Shown: positions 1-9,005 of the stretch, piece after piece
Layout of the letters: each line of letters opens with the position of its first letter
Position numbering within the stretch: the first letter of the stretch is position 1
NCBI GenBank assembly: GCA_964453525.1
Contig: CAYVOV010000020.1
Coordinates: forward strand, 1 to 64,000
Source: CAYVOV01 sp964453525
GTDB taxonomy: Bacteria > Chloroflexota > Dehalococcoidia > Dehalococcoidales > UBA2162
Reading direction: 5' to 3'
DNA length: 64,000 bases
The notes under the pieces: model-generated
What the model saw: only the letters and a program-made list of their open reading frames with translations
What the model was told of the DNA's origin: nothing
Databases searched by the model: none
Translations under genes and position numbers: made by a program

Positions 1-236
1 CACAGAACACTCTGGCAGATTCGAATCACATTTTTACCCTGCGGCTTCGTGGAAAGAAAAGAATAGAATGTAGCCACCCCGTATACATCGCTCACTGAGA
101 TATCCAGGGATTCAGCTATCTCAACTATGGACTCTTTTGAAATATATCCTGATTTACTTTGTACCTCTTTCAGCCGTACCAGCGTATTCTGGTGAATATT
201 CTTTCCCGGTGAAGCCAGCTTCTGGGTACTGCTCAT
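1..236 (-). CDS. NuoE-like [2Fe-2S] thioredoxin-fold subunit (partial, 3' end off window)
   Basis: The leftward reading frame starts with ATG at 234-236, after a GAGG ribosome site about 5 nt upstream, and runs off the left edge after 78 residues. The segment VYGVATFYSF and the following ICQSVL plus an incipient Cys match the start of the C-x4-C cluster motif of the 24-kDa NADH dehydrogenase subunit family (NuoE, HoxE, HndA). These proteins carry a [2Fe-2S] cluster beside the FMN subunit of NAD(P)H-linked dehydrogenases, hydrogenases and formate dehydrogenases. It begins 10 nt after the HoxU-like gene, so it is in the same operon. A NuoF-like partner probably lies further left, but that is inference. 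Confidence 0.85.
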   Translation of the reverse strand, partial: MSSTQKLASPGKNIHQNTLVRLKEVQSKSGYISKESIVEIAESLDISVSDVYGVATFYSFLSTKPQGKNVIRICQSVL

Positions 237-246
237 TTTTCCTCTA

Positions 247-936
247 CTAACCGGATAATCGGCTGGTTATGACTAGCGGACTTCCTTTCTTTTCTTCTCC
301 TATAGTCCTGGGGGTTCCTAGAGCCCCTGTAGGGCAATACGAGACGCAGATACCGCAGTCCCGGCAGACTTCCTTATTCAACGGCTCATCACAGTCTACA
401 ACAACCTTTGAATCGAAACCACGGTATCCTATAGCGAATACGTTTTTCTTGGCGATTTCATTGCAGGCCCTGATACATTTACGGCACAGAATACATTTTG
501 ACAGGTCCCGGACTATATAGGGGCTTATATCTTCTAGGGGGTAAAAGCGTCTTTTTACTGAAAACTCGGGCAGCCCCACTTCCAGGTCGGCGGCTATCTT
601 GCGCAATTCGCATATATTAGCCTTTTCGCAGACGATACAGGTGCCGCTGTGACTGGAGAGCAGGAGTTCCACTATAGTCCTGCGAGTATCCAGGACTTTC
701 GGAGAATGGGTCTGTATAACCATCCCCTGAGCGATAGGAGTGTGGCAGGAAGCAGCCAGCGTTCTCGAACCTTCTACCTCCACCACGCAGATTCTGCAGG
801 CACCTGTCGGAGACAGGTCTTTCAGATAGCACAGGGTCGGAATATCTATCCCGTTTTCCAGCGCCAGTTCCAGGATTGTCGTACCTGTACTCCCGCTTAT
901 CTCCGAGCCGTTTATCGTTACGGTAATGTCATCCAT
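247..936 (-). CDS. HoxU/NuoG-like iron-sulfur subunit of an NAD(P)H-linked oxidoreductase
   Basis: This 229-residue protein has the layout of the N-terminal part of complex I NuoG, without the molybdopterin-like domain, as in HoxU or HndC-associated subunits. Visible motifs in order are a plant-ferredoxin [2Fe-2S] domain (C-x10-C-x2-C-x13-C, residues about 36-64), an H-x3-C-x2-C-x5-C motif near 96-109, and two C-x2-C-x2-C-x3-C [4Fe-4S] motifs near 147 and 190. It would pass electrons between NAD(P)H (through a NuoE/F pair) and a catalytic subunit. Its place directly after acsE suggests electron delivery to the methyl branch, for example methylene-THF reductase or formate dehydrogenase. That partner is not in the window, so the pathway link is inference. 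Confidence 0.85.
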   Translation of the reverse strand: MDDITVTINGSEISGSTGTTILELALENGIDIPTLCYLKDLSPTGACRICVVEVEGSRTLAASCHTPIAQGMVIQTHSPKVLDTRRTIVELLLSSHSGTCIVCEKANICELRKIAADLEVGLPEFSVKRRFYPLEDISPYIVRDLSKCILCRKCIRACNEIAKKNVFAIGYRGFDSKVVVDCDEPLNKEVCRDCGICVSYCPTGALGTPRTIGEEKKGSPLVITSRLSG

Positions 937-956
937 AATGCCACCAGTGTTTTTAT

Positions 957-1835
957 TTATATCTCAAGCCAGGAATCGGAATATAGCGACTCTCCGGCAA
1001 GTACTCTGACCGTTTTCACATACTGCACTTCTTTCTCATTCAGCGATGAAATGTCAGTAATCTGTCCGTCCATCGCCTTATGTACAATATCCACAATTTC
1101 CGGCATTTCACCCCTGGCTATTTTCACCAGTTCGGTATCGAAAACATCAACGATTGCCGAATATAGCCCGTATCTCATCAGCATTATCATATAGGTCCTG
1201 TTCAACATTGGTCTGAGCTGGTTGGGAGCGCCATTAGAGACGTTGGACAAACCGACCGTTGACTTACAGCCGGGAGCAATTTCACCCAGCATGGTCATGA
1301 ATTCCACACAGGCCTTTACCTGGTTTATCTCCACCGATACCGGGCTGGCTATCGGGTCTATCCAGATACTTTCCGGAGGAATCCCCAGTTCACCTGCCCT
1401 GTAGACAATGTCCACAGCGTGCATGCATCTTTCATTAGCGTCTCTCGGCATTCCTTCCACGCCCCAGAGCAAACCAATCATATCCGCATTGTATTTCGCT
1501 ACCAAGGGAAGCTCCGCTTCCAGCCTGTCCGGTTGGAGGGAGATAGAATTTATCAATGCCCTGTTTTTACAGGCTTTGAGACCGGCTTCCATCGCCACCG
1601 GATTAGTCGTGTCCAGTGACAGCGGGAGGTTGGAAACTTCCTGCACCGTGTTAACCACCCAGTCCATAAGCTCGTCACCGTTTCTTCGGGCAGGACCGAT
1701 ATTGATGTCAAGATAATCTGCTCCCACTTCAGTTTCGGCTTTAGCCATTTGCTGGATAGGTCCGGCATTTCTCTCCCTCATTGCCGGTCCGAGGGTCTGA
1801 GACATAATATTGATACTCTCTGCAATCAGTATCAT
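957..1835 (-). CDS. acsE: Methyltetrahydrofolate:corrinoid iron-sulfur protein methyltransferase
   Basis: AcsE moves the methyl group from methyl-THF to the cob(I)amide of the corrinoid iron-sulfur protein. The 292-residue product is a pterin-binding TIM barrel of the usual family length. It starts MILIAESINI and contains the conserved DLDINIGPA-like strand and the late GLSNVSNGAP segment (the family asparagine/pterin region). The frame extends 17 codons further upstream, but the ATG at 1833-1835 is preceded by AGGAGG at 1841-1846 and matches the family start, so I chose it. It begins 10 nt after the acsC stop region, in the same operon, so methyl donor and acceptor subunits are made together. 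Confidence 0.95.
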   Translation of the reverse strand: MILIAESINIMSQTLGPAMRERNAGPIQQMAKAETEVGADYLDINIGPARRNGDELMDWVVNTVQEVSNLPLSLDTTNPVAMEAGLKACKNRALINSISLQPDRLEAELPLVAKYNADMIGLLWGVEGMPRDANERCMHAVDIVYRAGELGIPPESIWIDPIASPVSVEINQVKACVEFMTMLGEIAPGCKSTVGLSNVSNGAPNQLRPMLNRTYMIMLMRYGLYSAIVDVFDTELVKIARGEMPEIVDIVHKAMDGQITDISSLNEKEVQYVKTVRVLAGESLYSDSWLEI

Positions 1836-1845
1836 TTTCTCCTCC

Positions 1846-3192
1846 TTAAGGCGTCCAAGTTTTAAGATATGCCGGTATGTGAGCACCTTCTCTGGGCCCT
1901 ATCTGAATCTCCCAATCCGGCAGTTCCTCTTCCAGACCACCACTCTCGGCAGCAGCATATCCCGGGATTATCAGCTTGCGATGTTTTATCCTGTCGGCAA
2001 TGCCACTTTTCTTTACGAAAGGTCCGATTGCATCGGCAACAAACTTACCGGCCGCCCAGGCAGTCATAACCGAGAGCCCCTCGGTATCCATAACCAGTAG
2101 ATAGCTCGGTACCTTACTGCCTTCTATCTCGCCGGAGACAATGAAGTAGGTGAGGGAGAAGTTGCTTGTCAAAAGCACCGGGGAATTCTCATTTGGATTA
2201 TTAATCTCATAGATACCCTCGGTGGTAGCCAGTGGCCGCTGCGGGTCGGTATAGATATTCAGCCGTTCGACGAGCAATGGGAACAGAGCTTCACCCTGGA
2301 AATCAGAAAGGACGATAATGCCGGCGTATTTGGCGACAAACATTGAGGCGATTACCGCTTCTTTCATCGGGTCGTCCGTTATTTCACCAGGGAAAGTAAT
2401 GGTGGGAAAGCCCAGCGGTTTGAATTTCTTGACCAGGGCGGAATTCCTGATGATTACCTGGTCCTCAAACGCCTGACGTACCGTCCTTGCTCCGGAGTCA
2501 ATGACTATATCATTCACTCCGGCTTCGATCAATTTATTCGTTAAATCGGCTACTTCATCAAGATTGGAGCCTTTCGCCGCTACCGGGCAGGCATTCTCTT
2601 TCGCCAGGGCAGCCACTTTATCAAGGTTATCCTTGGTAGCAGCGTAGATAAGCGGTTTTTTCCCCGTGCAGGCTTTCAATCCGGCCGCCAGGATATCAGG
2701 ATTTTCACTCATCAGGATAATACCGGCATCACTGTTTTGCATTATTTTGCTGACAAGCGCTTCAAATTTGGCGGCATCTCCCGATTCATCCTTTACCGCT
2801 ACCAGCTCGGGGCGGAGAAGAAGCCCCACCCTTTCATACTGTAACTCTTTGAATTTTTCCAGCCTGGCATCAACCTCGGAGTCGTCCATACTGCCCTTTA
2901 TCAGGATGGCGAAACCGCACGGGTTCACGAATGTCTTTTCATGGCGGAACATAACCGTCTCACCACCAACCTTCAAAGCGTTTTCACCGACGCCGATTGT
3001 AATCGGTCTGATTGGAGGAGCCGAAGCCTCTTGTAGTTGAGCCTTGGCTTCTTCGGAGACATAAGGACAGGCTATCAATTCCGCTTTGCCTGCCGCCAGG
3101 TTCATAGCGAAAGCAAGACAGGTTGGCACGCCGCATTCCTTACAGTTGGTTTTGGGCAATAACTTAAAAATTTCTATCCCGGTAAGCGCCAT
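1846..3192 (-). CDS. acsC: Corrinoid iron-sulfur protein large (gamma) subunit
   Basis: The gamma subunit of the corrinoid iron-sulfur protein carries the [4Fe-4S] cluster that keeps cobalt reduced and the C-terminal cobamide-binding domain. The N-terminus shows C-x2-C-x4-C-x16-C (CKECGVPTC, then a Cys before PYV), followed by a TIM-barrel region. The length, 448 residues, fits the family. The frame opens 6 codons earlier at a TTG, but the ATG at 3190-3192 with a GGGAG site about 9 nt upstream is preferred. It is separated from acsB by a 263-bp spacer, the widest gap in the cluster, and may have extra control there. It pairs with AcsD, encoded on the other side of cooS and acsB. Confidence 0.95.
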   Translation of the reverse strand: MALTGIEIFKLLPKTNCKECGVPTCLAFAMNLAAGKAELIACPYVSEEAKAQLQEASAPPIRPITIGVGENALKVGGETVMFRHEKTFVNPCGFAILIKGSMDDSEVDARLEKFKELQYERVGLLLRPELVAVKDESGDAAKFEALVSKIMQNSDAGIILMSENPDILAAGLKACTGKKPLIYAATKDNLDKVAALAKENACPVAAKGSNLDEVADLTNKLIEAGVNDIVIDSGARTVRQAFEDQVIIRNSALVKKFKPLGFPTITFPGEITDDPMKEAVIASMFVAKYAGIIVLSDFQGEALFPLLVERLNIYTDPQRPLATTEGIYEINNPNENSPVLLTSNFSLTYFIVSGEIEGSKVPSYLLVMDTEGLSVMTAWAAGKFVADAIGPFVKKSGIADRIKHRKLIIPGYAAAESGGLEEELPDWEIQIGPREGAHIPAYLKTWTP

Positions 3193-3455
3193 TTTAATAC
3201 TCCCTTCCAAGTGTTTTTTCAGGACAAGAGCGGGAACAACATCAACAGTTTTTGTCCCGTCAGTTTTGAACTTGCATCCAGGCCTTTACTCATAGCAAGA
3301 ATGAGAAGACTGTTCACAACCTGTATATTGCCGGACAACAACTCTTTCTCAAGCTCAATTCACGGTAAGAACATCGATTATTACCGGAGTTTCCTTACCG
3401 TTCATTAAGCAGTCAAATTATCTTTTTATATAGCTGGGTTCGAAGATTTTCTCTC
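3193..3455. other. acsB-acsC intergenic spacer with inverted repeats
   Basis: This 263-bp spacer has no convincing ORF. It contains an 8-bp inverted repeat, ACGGTAAG at 3362-3369 and CTTACCGT at 3394-3401, and a second imperfect hairpin built on GGGAACAA and TTGTCCC around 3233-3260. It may hold an mRNA-processing site, an attenuator or a weak internal promoter that changes acsC/acsE expression relative to acsB/cooS. None of these can be told apart from sequence alone. Confidence 0.4.
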
Positions 3456-5663
3456 CTAACCAAGCAACGGATCCATGGTAAGAGCCGGATGTCCTTTTTC
3501 CTCCAGGAAGGGGAGAATCTCTTCTTCGGATACACCCACCGTCTCATCAGCAATCATGTCAAGGAAATTGGATACGCCCATTTCTTCAGCTCTGGCGTTG
3601 ACCCTTTCCCCAATCTCCTCTTTAAGCATCTTCGGCATCCAGACCATTCTCAGGATTCCGCCGTCACCACTGATGAACTTCCTCTGGGTTGTATTGTACT
3701 TTCCATGACCAACGAATCCCGGAGTACTTAGCCCACCGCCAATGGTACCGGCAAGCGTAGTAAATTTCATACCGCAGGGAGTCTCTCCTGTATATTCACG
3801 GTTTACCGTCATTACTCCATTAGCCATAGGAAGGATTGCGGCAATACACTCACAGCAGCCGCAAGTGGTCATCGGGTCATTAACGATGCTGTAGAAGTTA
3901 TAATGGTCAATCTTGCCCCGAGAGGCCTGGGTTACGAAGTCGTTTACCCCTTTCCACTGGCCCAATTTGGTGTCAATAATATCACCTTTCTCCACTGGCT
4001 GGTTCGGACCGGTCGGGTTAATCTCGTAAGACGCTTTGCAGTCCATCCAGTTATAGGAACCGCATAGCCCTGTTCTCTCCGGGCTTATCACGCAGACATG
4101 GCTGGGAGCGAAGGACTGACATAGAGTACAGGAGTAGTAGATATCAGTAGTCTCATCGGTCATACCTTCGATTCTTTCATCTCGTGCCTGATATACTTCT
4201 CTGGCTTTTTCAACTATCTCTTTAACCTTATCTTCTTCCGTATAAATCTTTACCTGTAATTTATCGAATATCCGGCCGAAGTCCTGGTGCAGCTTGGCAT
4301 GAAGAATGGTGCCAATATGAGATAAATTGAATCCTTTTTCCACCGCCTGCTTGGCAATCCGTATCCAGGCAATATCCCGCTGCCCGATATGCATCGTGCC
4401 CTGGGCATAGTTTATCAGGTGGTGAATCTGGCGCTCCAGGATAGGCTCATAATCTTCCTGCATTTCCCTGCCGGCAACTTCAACACATATCGCCATCGGC
4501 AGTCGTGAGCCGGGTTCCACATCTGTTATATCAGGGCCGATTACTTCTATCTTTCCGTCTTCAACTTCTTCCATGCGTTTGCTGGTAACCCACTCCACCA
4601 TTGCAGTTCTGCCACCGCCGCATTCCAGATAGATATCTTCTCCCCGGACTCTCTCGCCCTCGAAGGCAGCACCGAAAGCTACCGGGACCGGTACTTCAGC
4701 CACAGCAACCTTGAGTCCTCTTACCTCAACAGCTTTGGCGACAAGCTGGTCGTGCGGAATATTAGATACAACGTGCTCGTAGGTGCAGATTCCCGTTGGC
4801 AGTATTTCCGGTATCGGGGTATCAGCAATAACCGGGAATCCCCAGTTAATTGCTCCGGCAGCATTGGCATACCACTCATCGGTGACGTAGCCCATAGGCA
4901 GGGCAAAGGCAAAGACACGGTCCTTGTTATAGATAAGAATTTTCCTGAATTCGCCGGGTTCGATACCACCGAATGACATAGCTGCCCTGGTAGCGAAGCC
5001 CATAGCGAAGACCACAGCACTGGTATCAGGACCGAACGAGACCAGACGCGTCGGCCAGCCGATTTGCACTCCTGCTTCCACAAGCTGCTCGGAAAATCTT
5101 TTACCGTTATATTCACCGCCCATAAACACGTAAAGGTTCTTCTGCTGGAGTTCCTGGGCGACCTGCGCCGCAATTTCATTTGTCGGAGCAGCCCCCAGAA
5201 TGGCGGCAAAGCCGGGTGCCGTACCATCTACAAACTCAATACCTCTTTTTCTCAGAATGACATCGTCAGCGGCACCCAGCCAGATATTATCTTCGGTGAT
5301 ATCTTCCTGCTTGGTGTAGAAATCCGGCTGCTCCAGATAACGTATCGCTTCAACCAGCTCCTCGGCAAATAGAGTGGCCATACCGGCGTCAAGTGTCGGC
5401 CCGAGGTATGGAAGTGGATGAGTTTCTCTCACCAGTGGCGGCAATAATGCCTTGCATCTTTTAACCACCTCTTCCATGTCACCAAGTGTGGCTACCGGAA
5501 CACCCAGTATTCCATAGATTATAGGCAGATAATAGGCGGTATTCGGAAAGCCAACGGGTTCGTTAGCCCCATATTTATCCATTGCCTGCTGCCACTTTTT
5601 CTCAGTCTCATCTATAATCTTATGAGCTCCTCTTATCGCCGCTGAGGCAATTATTTTAGACAT
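3456..5663 (-). CDS. acsB: CO-methylating acetyl-CoA synthase (bacterial type)
   Basis: AcsB joins CO, the methyl group from the corrinoid protein and CoA to make acetyl-CoA at the nickel-iron A cluster. The 735-residue length matches the bacterial enzyme, including the N-terminal CODH-binding domain absent from archaeal forms. A-cluster ligands are visible: C512-x2-C515 in CTLC, C524 in SHVC and C534 in GLCGS, and the C-G-C metal site in CGCCECI near residues 601-603. The offset of six residues from the Moorella numbering is constant, which supports intact alignment. It lies 42 nt after cooS, as expected for the bifunctional CODH/ACS complex. An AGGG-type ribosome site lies upstream of the ATG. 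Confidence 0.97.
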   Translation of the reverse strand: MSKIIASAAIRGAHKIIDETEKKWQQAMDKYGANEPVGFPNTAYYLPIIYGILGVPVATLGDMEEVVKRCKALLPPLVRETHPLPYLGPTLDAGMATLFAEELVEAIRYLEQPDFYTKQEDITEDNIWLGAADDVILRKRGIEFVDGTAPGFAAILGAAPTNEIAAQVAQELQQKNLYVFMGGEYNGKRFSEQLVEAGVQIGWPTRLVSFGPDTSAVVFAMGFATRAAMSFGGIEPGEFRKILIYNKDRVFAFALPMGYVTDEWYANAAGAINWGFPVIADTPIPEILPTGICTYEHVVSNIPHDQLVAKAVEVRGLKVAVAEVPVPVAFGAAFEGERVRGEDIYLECGGGRTAMVEWVTSKRMEEVEDGKIEVIGPDITDVEPGSRLPMAICVEVAGREMQEDYEPILERQIHHLINYAQGTMHIGQRDIAWIRIAKQAVEKGFNLSHIGTILHAKLHQDFGRIFDKLQVKIYTEEDKVKEIVEKAREVYQARDERIEGMTDETTDIYYSCTLCQSFAPSHVCVISPERTGLCGSYNWMDCKASYEINPTGPNQPVEKGDIIDTKLGQWKGVNDFVTQASRGKIDHYNFYSIVNDPMTTCGCCECIAAILPMANGVMTVNREYTGETPCGMKFTTLAGTIGGGLSTPGFVGHGKYNTTQRKFISGDGGILRMVWMPKMLKEEIGERVNARAEEMGVSNFLDMIADETVGVSEEEILPFLEEKGHPALTMDPLLG

Positions 5664-5705
5664 TTCTCTTTAGCCCTCCCATTTTTTCTATAGCCATCAC
5701 GAGAT

Positions 5706-7679
5706 TTAAACCTTATCCAGTTCTCGCCTCATCGCCATGTCATAGAGTACCCTTTCTCTGGCTTTATCAATTCCCAGAGCTGCGCGTTTCTTGTCGATGT
5801 GGGCAATCATTTGCTGGGCAGCTTTGACCGGGTCAGGCTGGAAGTCCCACATACCACCATACATCTCCTCCATATCTTTAAACAGGTGATTGGTGAACTC
5901 CTTACTGCCTGTTGTCGGCCAGGTTGTTCCGAACACCGTATATACGCCGCTGGACACGAAGTACTGCCCGATTGATATTGCCTTCTCGCTCATCCATTCG
6001 GGAGCAGCGCCAGCCGCCGGCAGATCACTGAGGTCATCACCAAGTCCGCCATCCTTGACCACTGCGGTAGCAGCAATCAGGATCCGGCTGTTATCGACAC
6101 AGGAACCAAGATGCAGCACCGGTGGAATACCGACCGTCTCACAGACCTCGGTGAGGCCGGGGCCACAGAACTCCTTGGCAGCTTCAGGAACCATCAGACC
6201 GGCTTTTGCCGCTGCCATGGCACCGCATCCGGTGGAGAGTACCAGAACATCGTTCTTGAGCAGTTCTTTCATCATGGCAATATGGGCACTATCATGCTGT
6301 GTGCGGGCGTTGTTGCATCCAACAACACCGGCAAGTCCCCGGATTCTGCCATTGATGATGTTATCGTTCAGCGGCCGGTAAGAAGCACGGAAAAGTCCGC
6401 CCAGCAGATAATTGATCGTCTCATGAGAAAATCCGGCAATAAGCGGAGCCTTTATCTGTGGAATTCTTACACTCTCAGGGCGCCGGTTAGTATAGTTGTC
6501 TATAGCGGCCTTAATTATTGCTTTGGCCGATTCCCTGGCATTGTATTCATCAAAGTGCATATAGGTAGCGCCGGTAATTTTAGCTCTCTCATCAGTGGTT
6601 ATTAGCTTGGTGTGGAAACAACTGGCTACCTCCTGTAGTCCCTGCATAATACACTGGACATCAACAACCATAGCCTCAAGGGCTCCGGTGATAATAGCCA
6701 GTTCCTGCTGGAGATAGTTACCGGCAATCGGTACGCCGTGGCGCATCAGTATCTCGTTAGCGGTGCAGCACATACCGGCCAGGTTAACTCCCGCCGCTCC
6801 TTTTGATTTGGCATATTCGATTATCTCAGGGTCCTGAGCAGCAACAGCCAGCATCTCAGCCAGTGCCGGCTCGTGACCGTGAATAATAACGTTTACCTTG
6901 TCTTCTTCCAGGACACCGAGGTTAATCTCGCTGAAAACAGGTGCCGGTGTGCCGAACATACAATCCTGAAGCTCGGTGGCTATCATGCTGCCGCCCCAGC
7001 CGTCAGCCAGGGCTGCTCTGGCACCCTGTAGCATGATGTTCCTGTAGTCCTGGTCAACACCCATATGGGTGCGGTGCATGAGTTCTACCACTTCTCGGTC
7101 GATACCTCTGGGCATAACTCCCAGATTCCGCCAGATTTCCTGCCTTTTCAGAGGAGCCAATCTGGCAAAGATAATTTCACCTTCCTGCCGGCCGAACTCA
7201 TTTTCGCAGATTTTAGCGATGTCCAGCGCTATTTCGTTATTGGACCGTTCGCCAATCTCAACACCGAGGTCAAGCGCCAGCTTAAGCAGTTTCTGCTCAT
7301 CCTTGATTTCAAAATCTTCAGCTTTTCCTTCTGCCATTAGCTTGAACGCTTCGACAATCCTACGCCCGTGGTCGCTGTGAGCAGCCGAACCGGCGGCAAT
7401 CATACGGACGAAATTGCGGGCAGCGATTGTCTCCGCGGTTGCTCCGCAGACACCAACCCTTTTTGCATGCTCCTCCGGTGTTTCTTCCTTGTTCCTGCCA
7501 AGAGGAATCCGGCAAGGTCCCATGGCGCAGTTCTTACAGCAACTGCCATCAGCACCAATGGGACACGGACTCATCTTTTCTGCTCTATCGAATACTGTCA
7601 ATATCTCCGCTTCAGATGCTTTCTCCAGCATTTCGATAGTAGCTTGGTCTATACTCTTTTGTTTCTTTTCCTCTGCCAT
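5706..7679 (-). CDS. cooS: Anaerobic Ni-Fe carbon monoxide dehydrogenase catalytic subunit
   Basis: This 657-residue CODH (AcsA/CooS) interconverts CO2 and CO, and CO is channelled to AcsB. N-terminal cysteines for the B and D clusters are present (CCKNCAMGPC near residues 47-56). C-cluster ligands are all visible: the HGHEP histidine, CC in MCCTANE, Cys in DVQCIMQ, Cys in TGCGAM, Cys in TEVCE, and Cys in LGSCVDNSR. It sits directly between acsD and acsB, so I read it as the ACS-partnered CODH (acsA) rather than an energy-converting CO dehydrogenase. No ECH hydrogenase genes are nearby. The ATG at 7677-7679 has an AGGTAGG-type site upstream. Confidence 0.97.
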   Translation of the reverse strand: MAEEKKQKSIDQATIEMLEKASEAEILTVFDRAEKMSPCPIGADGSCCKNCAMGPCRIPLGRNKEETPEEHAKRVGVCGATAETIAARNFVRMIAAGSAAHSDHGRRIVEAFKLMAEGKAEDFEIKDEQKLLKLALDLGVEIGERSNNEIALDIAKICENEFGRQEGEIIFARLAPLKRQEIWRNLGVMPRGIDREVVELMHRTHMGVDQDYRNIMLQGARAALADGWGGSMIATELQDCMFGTPAPVFSEINLGVLEEDKVNVIIHGHEPALAEMLAVAAQDPEIIEYAKSKGAAGVNLAGMCCTANEILMRHGVPIAGNYLQQELAIITGALEAMVVDVQCIMQGLQEVASCFHTKLITTDERAKITGATYMHFDEYNARESAKAIIKAAIDNYTNRRPESVRIPQIKAPLIAGFSHETINYLLGGLFRASYRPLNDNIINGRIRGLAGVVGCNNARTQHDSAHIAMMKELLKNDVLVLSTGCGAMAAAKAGLMVPEAAKEFCGPGLTEVCETVGIPPVLHLGSCVDNSRILIAATAVVKDGGLGDDLSDLPAAGAAPEWMSEKAISIGQYFVSSGVYTVFGTTWPTTGSKEFTNHLFKDMEEMYGGMWDFQPDPVKAAQQMIAHIDKKRAALGIDKARERVLYDMAMRRELDKV

Positions 7680-7707
7680 CTTTTACAACCTACCTCCCAA
7701 TCTTATA

Positions 7708-8655
7708 TTATGAAGCTGTCAAATCAGCAATCATCTCCTTAATTAATTTTATCGCTTCAGGGTGTCTCATGATTAAAACATCAGCCCCGGCAACGAGCAG
7801 AGCCATAGCTGACATTGCCTCCATCAGTATTCCTCTCTTCTTTGCATCCCCGAGTTTGGGGTCTTCTTCCATTGGCTGTTTAGCTTCCTTTGTCTTCCAG
7901 ACTTCTTTGGATATATTACAGATTATCGGTGACTGGAGCTTGTCATCCTGTTGCGTTAATCCCGCCATTCTCATTCTCTCCATCACCGAATAGCAGTACT
8001 CAATACCATAACCTATGCCGCTGACCGTAGGGTCAATAACAATCAGGTCATCTGGTACTCCCAGGTTGCCCAACAATATGTTAAGTTGCTTTGCCAGGTT
8101 GATATCTATCGGGGATGCGGCAGCCACGGTATGATGATACGCCAGAGCAGCAGCACCGATTCTTTTGTGGTCCGCTTCTTCGACCGGTCCCATAATCAGA
8201 GCCCTATTCTGGCAGGCCTCGGCTGCTAACCGGAGAACCTCGGTATCCTTATCATGGTCGGCCGTACCCCAGATTATCAGCGGAACGTCAACGGCATCAG
8301 CCACCTTTTTGACAACCTCAACGGCTTCCTCCGGTTCGCGGTCCATCCCGTTGGGGTCAGTGCTGATTAGCTGCAGACAGACCATCTCCGCCCCGTAATC
8401 ATCCACACATTTCTTCGCCCAGGCCGCCGGGTCATCGGTTACTCCGGTAAAAGGTTCCAGAGCAGCCTCGGGCCAGTCATCAGGTGGACAGTCCCATACC
8501 TCCATAGCTATTTTAGGGAGGTTGGGCATCTCACCTTCAAAAAGATAAAATGGGTAAGATGACTCGCCGCCAACGGTTAAAGCTTTGTCTCCCTTACCCA
8601 GTGTTACCCCTCTGATTTTACCGCTATATGCTGTTTTAGGAATTTCAACTGCCAT
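7708..8655 (-). CDS. acsD: Corrinoid iron-sulfur protein small (delta) subunit
   Basis: AcsD is the TIM-barrel partner of AcsC in the corrinoid iron-sulfur protein. The 315-residue product has the conserved opening (AVEIPKTAYSG) and the barrel segments LISTDPNG, GTADHDKD and LIVIDPTVSGIGYG. The frame opens five codons upstream, but the ATG at 8653-8655 has GGAGG about 6 nt upstream and matches family starts. It is encoded upstream of cooS, apart from acsC, an order seen in several bacterial clusters. A co-transcribed orphan gene precedes it. Confidence 0.94.
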   Translation of the reverse strand: MAVEIPKTAYSGKIRGVTLGKGDKALTVGGESSYPFYLFEGEMPNLPKIAMEVWDCPPDDWPEAALEPFTGVTDDPAAWAKKCVDDYGAEMVCLQLISTDPNGMDREPEEAVEVVKKVADAVDVPLIIWGTADHDKDTEVLRLAAEACQNRALIMGPVEEADHKRIGAAALAYHHTVAAASPIDINLAKQLNILLGNLGVPDDLIVIDPTVSGIGYGIEYCYSVMERMRMAGLTQQDDKLQSPIICNISKEVWKTKEAKQPMEEDPKLGDAKKRGILMEAMSAMALLVAGADVLIMRHPEAIKLIKEMIADLTAS

Positions 8656-8769
8656 TTTTGCCTCCATCACCTAATCATTACTGTCAGGGACATCCTGTGG
8701 ACTATCAGCATCCCCGGCTCTACACTTCACAACTCCAGTTTCGTTGAAAAACGTGGCTTTCAACAGTCT

Positions 8770-8988
8770 TTAAGCCGGGGTCTTCCTCTTCTCACTACCG
8801 TACCAGTCATCGCTGTACCAGTACCTCTCTCCGGTTTTAAGGTACTTCAACCGGTCTTCTCTTGTCCCCAGCTTCTGTCTCCATCTACCGAGTTCGTTAT
8901 CATCCGGCATTCCTTCTTCGAAGGTCTCTCCCAACAACTCCACTTCTTTCCTGCCCGGCGCACTAACTTTCTCAATCTTGTACTCCAT
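8770..8988 (-). CDS. Uncharacterised 72-residue protein inside the Wood-Ljungdahl operon
   Basis: I do not recognise this protein. It is small, charged and has no cysteine, signal peptide or membrane segment. The N-terminal half looks like a beta-rich start (MEYKIEKVSA) and the rest is Glu/Arg-rich, with an aromatic cluster near the end (RYWYSDDWYG). The ATG has a strong AGGAGG ribosome site about 7 nt upstream, and spacing to folD is 17 nt, so it is very probably translated. A gap of about 115 nt separates it from acsD. A role as assembly or regulatory factor of CODH/ACS or of folate enzymes is only a guess from position. Confidence 0.75.
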   Translation of the reverse strand: MEYKIEKVSAPGRKEVELLGETFEEGMPDDNELGRWRQKLGTREDRLKYLKTGERYWYSDDWYGSEKRKTPA

Positions 8989-9005
8989 GAAAATATCCTC
9001 CTGAA

